Shown in pieces: positions 51,695-62,472 of a DNA stretch of 64,000 nt. The DNA is from Fasciola hepatica (taxonomy: Eukaryota > Platyhelminthes > Trematoda > Plagiorchiida > Fasciolidae): positions 992,001-1,056,000 of the forward strand of contig CANUEZ040000208.1 in assembly GCA_948099385.1 (NCBI GenBank). The letters run 5' to 3'. Positions within the stretch are counted from its first letter, which is position 1; the number at the start of each line of letters is the position of its first letter. The notes beneath the pieces were generated by a model, which worked only from the letters and a program-made list of their open reading frames with translations, ran no database searches and was not told the DNA's origin. Position numbers and translations under genes: made by a program.

Positions 51695-53596
51695 CCCAAC
51701 GAACAACGAGTTTGCATTTGCAAGCGCTCATCTCATATTCATAGTCAGTAAGTAGTATGTGAACGTGTGTGTGGACGACATTTTCGAGGAAGCGCACGAC
51801 CGGTTTGGCGGTTGTTTCCGCTCATCAGCTATGCGTACTCGGTACTCCTATGCCCACTCGTCTTCTGACTTGTACACTCCGATGATCTTTTATGTTCAAT
51901 AGGATCTAATTTGAATCGTCTCGATTGTGAATGGATACTGTTGATTGAAGAGGCGACAAATGAATGAGAATTGTCATTTCTCGTAGTTATTCGTGTCTGT
52001 GTCACTGCTAACCCAACGAACAACGAGTTTGCATTTGCAAGCGCTCATCTCATATTCATAGTCAGTAAGTAGTATGTGAACGTGTGTGTGGACGACATTT
52101 TCGAGGAAGCACACGACCGGTTTGGCGGTTGTTGCCGCTCATCAGCTATGCGTACTCGGTACTCCTATGCCCACTCGTCTTCTGACTTGTACACTCCGAT
52201 GATCTTTTATGTTCAATAGGATCTAATTTGAATCGTCTCGATTGTGAATGGATACTGTTGATTGAAGAGGCGACAAATGAATGAGAATTGTCATTTCTCG
52301 TAGTTATTCGTGTCTGTGTCACTGCTAACCCAACGAACAACGAGTTTGCATTTGCAAGCGCTCATCTCATATTCATAGTCAGTAAGTAGTATGTGAACGT
52401 GTGTGTGGACGACATTTTCGAGGAAGCACACGACCGGTTTGGCGGTTGTTGCCGCTCATCAGCTATGCGTACTCGGTACTCCTATGCCCACTCGTCTTCT
52501 GACTTGTACACTCCGATGATCTTTTATGTTCAATAGGATCTAATTTGAATCGTCTCGAGTGTGGATGGATACTGTTGATTGAAGAGGCGACAAATGAATG
52601 AGAATTGTCATATCTCGTAGTTATTCGTGTCTGGGTCACTGCTAACCCAACGATCAACGAGTTTGCATTTGCAAGCGCTCATCTCACATTCATAGTCAGT
52701 AAGTAGTATGTGAACGTGTGTGTGGACGACATTTTCGAGGAAGCGCACGACCGGTTTGGCGGTTGTTGCCGCTCATCAGCTATGCGTACTCGGTACTCCT
52801 ATGCCCACTCGTCTTCTGACTTGTACACTCCGATGATCTTTTATGTTCAATAGGATCTAATTTGAATCGTCTCGATTGTGAATGGATACTGTTGATTGAA
52901 GAGGCGACAAATGAATGAGAATTGTCATTTCTCGTAGTTATTCGTGTCTGGGTCACTGCTAACCCAACGAACAACGAGTTTGCATTTGCAAGCGCTCATC
53001 TCATATTCATAGTCAGTAAGTAGTATGTGAACGTGTGTGTGGACGACATTTTCGAGGAAGCGCACGACCGGTTTGGCGGTTGTTTCCGCTCATCAGCTAT
53101 GCGTACTCGGTACTCCTATGCCCACTCGTCTTCTGACTTGTACACTCCGATGATCTTTTATGTTCAATAGGATCTAATTTGAATCGTCTCGATTGTGAAT
53201 GGATACTGTTGACTGAAGTGGCGACAAATGAATGAGAATTGTCATTTCTCGTAGTTATTCGTGTCTGGGTCACTGCTAACCCAACGATCAACGAGTTTGC
53301 ATTTGCAAACGCTCATCTCATATTCATAGTCAGTAAGTAGTATGTGAACGTGTGTGTGGACGACATTTTCGAGGAAGCACACGACCGGTTTGGCGGTTGT
53401 TGCCGCTCATCAGCTATGCGTACTCGGTACTCGTATGCCCACTCGTCTTCTGACTTGTACACTCCGATGATCTTCTATAATCACTAGGATCTAATTTGAA
53501 TCGTCTCGATTGTGAACGGATACTGTTGATTGAAGAGGCGACAAACGAATGAGAATTGTCATTTCTCGTAGTTATTCGTGTCTGTGTCACTGCTAA
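51695..53596 (+). repeat. 6-unit higher-order repeat IX, copy 1 (units 164-169)
   Basis: Unit order: a consensus-like unit; the same again; a GAGTGTGGATGG unit with CATATCTCG ending at CGATCAACG; a unit beginning with CTCACATTC; a unit with TGTTTCCGC, GTTGACTGAAGTGG and a CGATCAACG junction; a unit with CAAACGCTC, CTCGTATG and CTATAATCACT. All recur 1902 bp on. Unit 164 has TGTTTCC and its partner does not, which places the left junction inside unit 164 or 170. Confidence 0.93.
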
Positions 53597-55498
53597 CCCA
53601 ACGAACAACGAGTTTGCATTTGCAAGCGCTCATCTCATATTCATAGTCAGTAAGTAGTATGTGAACGTGTGTGTGGACGACATTTTCGAGGAAGCACACG
53701 ACCGGTTTGGCGGTTGTTGCCGCTCATCAGCTATGCGTACTCGGTACTCCTATGCCCACTCGTCTTCTGACTTGTACACTCCGATGATCTTTTATGTTCA
53801 ATAGGATCTAATTTGAATCGTCTCGATTGTGAATGGATACTGTTGATTGAAGAGGCGACAAATGAATGAGAATTGTCATTTCTCGTAGTTATTCGTGTCT
53901 GTGTCACTGCTAACCCAACGAACAACGAGTTTGCATTTGCAAGCGCTCATCTCATATTCATAGTCAGTAAGTAGTATGTGAACGTGTGTGTGGACGACAT
54001 TTTCGAGGAAGCACACGACCGGTTTGGCGGTTGTTGCCGCTCATCAGCTATGCGTACTCGGTACTCCTATGCCCACTCGTCTTCTGACTTGTACACTCCG
54101 ATGATCTTTTATGTTCAATAGGATCTAATTTGAATCGTCTCGATTGTGAATGGATACTGTTGATTGAAGAGGCGACAAATGAATGAGAATTGTCATTTCT
54201 CGTAGTTATTCGTGTCTGTGTCACTGCTAACCCAACGAACAACGAGTTTGCATTTGCAAGCGCTCATCTCATATTCATAGTCAGTAAGTAGTATGTGAAC
54301 GTGTGTGTGGACGACATTTTCGAGGAAGCACACGACCGGTTTGGCGGTTGTTGCCGCTCATCAGCTATGCGTACTCGGTACTCCTATGCCCACTCGTCTT
54401 CTGACTTGTACACTCCGATGATCTTTTATGTTCAATAGGATCTAATTTGAATCGTCTCGAGTGTGGATGGATACTGTTGATTGAAGAGGCGACAAATGAA
54501 TGAGAATTGTCATATCTCGTAGTTATTCGTGTCTGGGTCACTGCTAACCCAACGATCAACGAGTTTGCATTTGCAAGCGCTCATCTCACATTCATAGTCA
54601 GTAAGTAGTATGTGAACGTGTGTGTGGACGACATTTTCGAGGAAGCGCACGACCGGTTTGGCGGTTGTTGCCGCTCATCAGCTATGCGTACTCGGTACTC
54701 CTATGCCCACTCGTCTTCTGACTTGTACACTCCGATGATCTTTTATGTTCAATAGGATCTAATTTGAATCGTCTCGATTGTGAATGGATACTGTTGATTG
54801 AAGAGGCGACAAATGAATGAGAATTGTCATTTCTCGTAGTTATTCGTGTCTGGGTCACTGCTAACCCAACGAACAACGAGTTTGCATTTGCAAGCGCTCA
54901 TCTCATATTCATAGTCAGTAAGTAGTATGTGAACGTGTGTGTGGACGACATTTTCGAGGAAGCGCACGACCGGTTTGGCGGTTGTTTCCGCTCATCAGCT
55001 ATGCGTACTCGGTACTCCTATGCCCACTCGTCTTCTGACTTGTACACTCCGATGATCTTTTATGTTCAATAGGATCTAATTTGAATCGTCTCGATTGTGA
55101 ATGGATACTGTTGACTGAAGTGGCGACAAATGAATGAGAATTGTCATTTCTCGTAGTTATTCGTGTCTGGGTCACTGCTAACCCAACGATCAACGAGTTT
55201 GCATTTGCAAACGCTCATCTCATATTCATAGTCAGTAAGTAGTATGTGAACGTGTGTGTGGACGACATTTTCGAGGAAGCACACGACCGGTTTGGCGGTT
55301 GTTGCCGCTCATCAGCTATGCGTACTCGGTACTCGTATGCCCACTCGTCTTCTGACTTGTACACTCCGATGATCTTCTATAATCACTAGGATCTAATTTG
55401 AATCGTCTCGATTGTGAATGGATACTGTTGATTGAAGAGGCGACAAATGAATGAGAATTGTCATTTCTCGTAGTTATTCGTGTCTGGGTCACTGCTAA
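53597..55498 (+). repeat. 6-unit higher-order repeat IX, copy 2 (units 170-175)
   Basis: It repeats CATATCTCG (54511), CTCACATTC (54585), TGTTTCCGC (54983), GTTGACTGAAGTGG (55110), CAAACGCTC (55207) and CTCGTATG with CTATAATCACT. The last unit has T238 and AAATGAATG where copy 1 has C238 and AAACGAATG. The middle four units show no difference that I can see, so the event is recent. Confidence 0.93.
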
Positions 55499-57400
55499 CC
55501 CAACGAACAACGAGTTTGCATTTGCAAGCGCTCATCTCATATTCATAGTCAGTAAGTAGTATGTGAACGTGTGTGTGGACGACATTTTCGAGGAAGCACA
55601 CGACCGGTTTGGCGGTTGTTGCCGCTCATCAGCTATGCGTACTCGGTACTCCTATGCCCACTCGTCTTCTGACTTGTACACTCCGATGATCTTTTATGTT
55701 CAATAGGATCTAATTTGAATCGTCTCGATTGTGAATGGATACTGTTGATTGAAGTGTCGACAAATGAATGAGAATTGTCATTTCTCGTAGTTATTCGTGT
55801 CTGGGTCACTGCTAACCCAACGAACAACGAGTTTGCATTTGCAAGCGCTCATCTCATATTCATAGTCAGTAAGTAGTATGTGAACGTGTGTGTGGACGAC
55901 ATTTTCGAGGAAGCACACGACCGGTTTGGCGGTTGTTGCCGCTCATCAGCTATGCGTACTCGGTACTCCTATGCCCACTCGTCTACTGACTTGTACACTC
56001 CGATGATCTTTTATGTTCAATAGGATCTAATTTGAATCATCTCGATTGTGAACGGATACTGTTGATTGAAGAGGCGACAAATGAATGAGAATTGTCATTT
56101 CTCGTAGTTATTCGTGTCTGGGTCACTGCTAACCCAACGAACAACGAGTTTGCATTTGCAAGCGCTCATCTCATATTCATAGTCAGTAAGCAGTATGTGA
56201 ACGTGTGTGTGGACGACATTTTCGAGGAAGCACACGACCGGTTTGGCGGTTGTTGCCGCTCATCAGCTATGCGTACTCGGTACTCCTATGCCCACTCGTC
56301 TTCTGACTTGTACACTCCGATGATCTTTTATGTTCAATAGGATCTAATTTGAATCGTCTCGATTGTGAACGGATACTGTTGATTGAAGAGGCGACAAATG
56401 AATGAGAATTGTCATTTCTCGTAGTTATTCGTGTCTGGGTCACTGCTAACCCAACGAACAACGAGTTTGCATTTGCAAGCGCTCATCTCATATTCATAGT
56501 CAGTAAGTAGTATGTGAACGTGTGTGTGGACGACATTTTCGAGGAAGCGCACGACCGGTTTGGCGGTTGTTGCCGCTCATCAGCTATGCGTACTCGGTAC
56601 TCCTATGCCCACTCGTCTTCTGACTTGTACACTCCGATGATCTTTTATGTTCAATAGGATCTAATTTGAATCGTCTCGATTGTGAATGGATACTGTTGAT
56701 TGAAGAGGCGACAAATGAATGAGAATTGTCATTTCTCGTAGTTATTCGTGTCTGGGTCACTGCTAACCCAACGAACAACGAGTTTGCATTTGCAAGCGCT
56801 CATCTCATATTCATAGTCAGTAAGTAGTATGTGAACGTGTGTGTGGACGACATTTTCGAGGAAGCACACGACCGGTTTGGCGGTTGTTGCCGCTCATCAG
56901 CTATGCGTACTCGGTACTCCTATGCCCACTCGTCTTCTGACTTGTACACTCCGATGATCTTTTATGTTCAATAGGATCTAATTTGAATCGTCTCGATTGT
57001 GAATGGATACTGTTGATTGAAGAGGCGACAAATAAATGAGAATTGTCATTTCTCGTAGTTATTCGTGTCTGGGTCACTGCTAACCCAACGAACAACGAGT
57101 TTGCATTTGCAAGCGCTCATCTCATATTCATAGTCAGTAAGTAGTATGTGAACGTGTGTGTGGACGACATTTTCGAGGAAGCGCACTACCGGTTTGGCGG
57201 TTGTTGCCGCTCATCAGCTATGCGTACTCGGTACTCGTATGCCCACTCGTCTTCTGACTTGTACACTCCGATGATCTTTTATGTTCAATAGGATCTAATT
57301 TGAATCGTCTCGATTGTGAATGGATACTGTTGATTGAAGAGGCGACAAATGAATGAGAATTGTCATTTCTCGTAGTTATTCGTGTCTGGGTCACTGCTAA
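55499..57400 (+). repeat. Array segment, units 176-181
   Basis: Unit 176 has AAGTGTCG (as in unit 162). Unit 177 has T170A and G224A. Near 56190 GTAAGTAG is changed to GTAAGCAG, removing a plus-strand stop and opening an 82-codon frame (56092-56340) unique to this unit. Unit 180 has AAATAAATG. Unit 181 has CACTACCGG and CTCGTATG. No other content. Confidence 0.85.
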
Positions 57401-59936
57401 CCCAACGAACAACGAGTTTGCATTTGCAAGCGCTCATCTCATATTCATAGTCAGTAAGTAGTATGTGAACGTGTGTGTGGACGACATTTTCGAGGAAGCG
57501 CACGACCGGTTTGGCGGTTGTTGCCGCTCATCAGCTATGCGTACTCGGTACTCCTATGCCCACTCGTCTTCTGACTTGTACACTCCGATGATCTTTTATG
57601 TTCAATAGGATCTAATTTGAATCGTCTCGATTGTGAATGGATACTGTTGATTGAAGAGGCGACAAATGAATGAGAATTGTCATTTCTCGTAGTTATTCGT
57701 GTCTGTGTCACTGCTAACCCAACGAACAACGAGTTTGCATTTGCAAGCGCTCATCTCATATTCATAGTCAGTAAGTAGTATGTGAACGTGTGTGTGGACG
57801 ACATTTTCGAGGAAGCACACGACCGGTTTGGCGGTTGTTGCCGCTCATCAGCTATGCGTACTCGGTACTCCTATGCCCACTCGTCTTCTGACTTGTACAC
57901 TCCGATGATCTTTTATGTTCAATAGGATCTAATTTGAATCGTCTCGATTGTGAACGGATACTGTTGATTGAAGAGGCGACAAATGAATGAGAATTGTCAT
58001 TTCTCGTAGTTATTCGTGTCTGTGTCACTGCTAACCCAACGAACAACGAGTTTGCATTTGCAAGCGCTCATCTCATATTCATAGTCAGTAAGTAGTATGT
58101 GAACGTGTGTGTGGACGACATTTTCGAGGAAGCACACGACCGGTTTGGCGGTTGTTGCCGCTCATCAGCTATGCGTACTCGGTACTCCTATGCCCACTCG
58201 TCTTCTGACTTGTACACTCCGATGATCTTTTATGTTCAATAGGATCTAATTTGAATCGTCTCGATTGTGAACGGATACTGTTGATTGAAGAGGCGACAAA
58301 TGAATGAGAATTGTCATTTCTCGTAGTTATTCGTGTCTGGGTCACTGCTAACCCAACGAACAACGAGTTTGCATTTGCAAGCGCTCATCTCATATTCATA
58401 GTCAGTAAGTAGTATGTGAACGTGTGTGTGGACGACATTTTCGAGGAAGCGCACGACCGGTTTGGCGGTTGTTGCCGCTCATCAGCTATGCGTACTCGGT
58501 ACTCCTATGCCCACTCGTCTTCTGACTTGTACACTCCGATGATCTTCTATAATCACTAGGATCTAATTTGAATCGTCTCGATTGTGAATGGATACTGTTG
58601 ATTGAAGAGGCGACAAATGAATGAGAATTGTCATTTCTCGTAGTTATTCGTGTCTGGGTCACTGCTAACCCAACGAACAACGAGTTTGCATTTGCAAGCG
58701 CTCATCTCATATTCATAGTCAGTAAGTAGTATGTGAACGTGTGTGTGGACGACATTTTCGAGGAAGCACACGACCGGTTTGGCGGTTGTTGCCGCTCATC
58801 AGCTATGCGTACTCGGTACTCCTATGCCCACTCGTCTTCTGACTTGTACACTCCGATGATCTTTTATGTTCAATAGGATCTGATTTGAATCGTCTCGATT
58901 GTGAACGGATACTGTTGATTGAAGAGGCGACAAATGAATGAGAATTGTCATTTCTCGTAGTTATTCGTGTCTGGGTCACTGCTAACCCAACGAACAACGA
59001 GTTTGCATTTGCAAGCGCTCATCTCATATTCATAGTCAGTAAGTAGTATGTGAACGTGTGTGTGGACGACATTTTCGAGGAAGCACACGACCGGTTTGGC
59101 GGTTGTTGCCGCTCATCAGCTATGCGTACTCGGTACTCCTATGCCCACTCGTCTTCTGACTTGTACACTCCGATGATCTTTTATGTTCAATAGGATCTAA
59201 TTTGAATCGTCTCGATTGTGAACGGATACTGTTGATTGAAGAGGCGACAAATGAATGAGAATTGTCATTTCTCGTAGTTATTCGTGTCTGGGTCACTGCT
59301 AACCCAACGAACAACGAGTTTGCATTTGCAAGCGCTCATCTCATATTCATAGTCAGTAAGTAGTATGTGAACGTGTGTGTGGACGACATTTTCGAGGAAG
59401 CGCACGACCGGTTTGGCGGTTGTTTCCGCTCATCAGCTATGCGTACTCGGTACTCCTATGCCCACTCGTCTTCTGACTTGTACACTCCGATGATCTTTTA
59501 TGTTCAATAGGATCTAATTTGAATCGTCTCGATTGTGAACGGATACTGTTGATTGAAGAGGCGACAAATGAATGAGAATTGTCATTTCTCGTAGTTATTC
59601 GTGTCTGGGTCACTGCTAACCCAACGAACAACGAGTTTGCATTTGCAAGCGCTCATCTCATATTCATAGTCAGTAAGTAGTATGTGAACGTGTGTGTGGA
59701 CGACATTTTCGAGGAAGCGCACGACCGGTTTGGCGGTTGTTGCCGCTCATCAGCTATGCGTACTCGGTACTCGTATGCCCACTCGTCTTCTGACTTGTAC
59801 ACTCCGATGATCTATTATGTTCACTAGGATCTAATTTGAATCGTCTCGATTGTGAATGGATACTGTTGATTGAAGAGGTGACAAATGAATGAGAATTGTC
59901 ATTTCTCGTAGTTATTCGTGTCTGGGTCACTGCTAA
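57401..59936 (+). repeat. 8-unit higher-order repeat X, copy 1 (units 182-189)
   Basis: The order includes two C238 units, a CTATAATCACT unit (58550), a GATCTGATTT unit (58878), a C238 unit, a TGTTTCCGC unit (59422), and a unit with CTCGTATG, CTATTATGTTCACT and GAGGTGAC (59767-59883). All of these recur 2536 bp on. Differences are limited to single sites (238 in unit 182, 306 in two units, T170A in one partner). Confidence 0.88.
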
Positions 59937-62472
59937 CCCAACGAACAACGAGTTTGCATTTGCAAGCGCTCATCTCATATTCATAGTCAGTAAGTAGTAT
60001 GTGAACGTGTGTGTGGACGACATTTTCGAGGAAGCGCACGACCGGTTTGGCGGTTGTTGCCGCTCATCAGCTATGCGTACTCGGTACTCCTATGCCCACT
60101 CGTCTTCTGACTTGTACACTCCGATGATCTTTTATGTTCAATAGGATCTAATTTGAATCGTCTCGATTGTGAACGGATACTGTTGATTGAAGAGGCGACA
60201 AATGAATGAGAATTGTCATTTCTCGTAGTTATTCGTGTCTGTGTCACTGCTAACCCAACGAACAACGAGTTTGCATTTGCAAGCGCTCATCTCATATTCA
60301 TAGTCAGTAAGTAGTATGTGAACGTGTGTGTGGACGACATTTTCGAGGAAGCACACGACCGGTTTGGCGGTTGTTGCCGCTCATCAGCTATGCGTACTCG
60401 GTACTCCTATGCCCACTCGTCTTCTGACTTGTACACTCCGATGATCTTTTATGTTCAATAGGATCTAATTTGAATCGTCTCGATTGTGAACGGATACTGT
60501 TGATTGAAGAGGCGACAAATGAATGAGAATTGTCATTTCTCGTAGTTATTCGTGTCTGTGTCACTGCTAACCCAACGAACAACGAGTTTGCATTTGCAAG
60601 CGCTCATCTCATATTCATAGTCAGTAAGTAGTATGTGAACGTGTGTGTGGACGACATTTTCGAGGAAGCACACGACCGGTTTGGCGGTTGTTTCCGCTCA
60701 TCAGCTATGCGTACTCGGTACTCCTATGCCCACTCGTCTTCTGACTTGTACACTCCGATGATCTTTTATGTTCAATAGGATCTAATTTGAATCGTCTCGA
60801 TTGTGAACGGATACTGTTGATTGAAGAGGCGACAAATGAATGAGAATTGTCATTTCTCGTAGTTATTCGTGTCTGGGTCACTGCTAACCCAACGAACAAC
60901 GAGTTTGCATTTGCAAGCGCTCATCTCATATTCATAGTCAGTAAGTAGTATGTGAACGTGTGTGTGGACGACATTTTCGAGGAAGCGCACGACCGGTTTG
61001 GCGGTTGTTGCCGCTCATCAGCTATGCGTACTCGGTACTCCTATGCCCACTCGTCTTCTGACTTGTACACTCCGATGATCTTCTATAATCACTAGGATCT
61101 AATTTGAATCGTCTCGATTGTGAATGGATACTGTTGATTGAAGAGGCGACAAATGAATGAGGATTGTCATTTCTCGTAGTTATTCGTGTCTGGGTCACTG
61201 CTAACCCAACGAACAACGAGTTTGCATTTGCAAGCGCTCATCTCATATTCATAGTCAGTAAGTAGTATGTGAACGTGTGTGTGGACGACATTTTCGAGGA
61301 AGCACACGACCGGTTTGGCGGTTGTTGCCGCTCATCAGCTATGCGTACTCGGTACTCCTATGCCCACTCGTCTACTGACTTGTACACTCCGATGATCTTT
61401 TATGTTCAATAGGATCTGATTTGAATCGTCTCGATTGTGAACGGATACTGTTGATTGAAGAGGCGACAAATGAATGAGAATTGTCATTTCTCGTAGTTAT
61501 TCGTGTCTGGGTCACTGCTAACCCAACGAACAACGAGTTTGCATTTGCAAGCGCTCATCTCATATTCATAGTCAGTAAGTAGTATGTGAACGTGTGTGTG
61601 GACGACATTTTCGAGGAAGCACACGACCGGTTTGGCGGTTGTTGCCGCTCATCAGCTATGCGTACTCGGTACTCCTATGCCCACTCGTCTTCTGACTTGT
61701 ACACTCCGATGATCTTTTATGTTCAATAGGATCTAATTTGAATCGTCTCGATTGTGAACGGATACTGTTGATTGAAGAGGCGACAAATGAATGAGAATTG
61801 TCATTTCTCGTAGTTATTCGTGTCTGTGTCACTGCTAACCCAACGAACAACGAGTTTGCATTTGCAAGCGCTCATCTCATATTCATAGTCAGTAAGTAGT
61901 ATGTGAACGTGTGTGTGGACGACATTTTCGAGGAAGCGCACGACCGGTTTGGCGGTTGTTTCCGCTCATCAGCTATGCGTACTCGGTACTCCTATGCCCA
62001 CTCGTCTTCTGACTTGTACACTCCGATGATCTTTTATGTTCAATAGGATCTAATTTGAATCGTCTCGATTGTGAACGGATACTGTTGATTGAAGAGGCGA
62101 CAAATGAATGAGAATTGTCATTTCTCGTAGTTATTCGTGTCTGGGTCACTGCTAACCCAACGAACAACGAGTTTGCATTTGCAAGCGCTCATCTCATATT
62201 CATAGTCAGTAAGTAGTATGTGAACGTGTGTGTGGACGACATTTTCGAGGAAGCGCACGACCGGTTTGGCGGTTGTTGCCGCTCATCAGCTATGCGTACT
62301 CGGTACTCGTATGCCCACTCGTCTTCTGACTTGTACACTCCGATGATCTATTATGTTCACTAGGATCTAATTTGAATCGTCTCGATTGTGAATGGATACT
62401 GTTGATTGAAGAGGTGACAAATGAATGAGAATTGTCATTTCTCGTAGTTATTCGTGTCTGTGTCACTGCTAA
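59937..62472 (+). repeat. 8-unit higher-order repeat X, copy 2 (units 190-197)
   Basis: It repeats CTATAATCACT (61083), GATCTGATTT (61414), TGTTTCCGC (61958) and CTCGTATG with CTATTATGTTCACT and GAGGTGAC (62304-62415) in the same order. TGTTTCCGC also occurs one extra time, in unit 192 (60690). Unit 194 has gained T170A compared with unit 186, and unit 193 has GAGGATTG. Confidence 0.88.

Noticed and set aside
56092..56340. Plus-strand 82-codon frame
   Set aside because: It is opened by a single TAG to CAG change in one unit, with no conservation in the other units.
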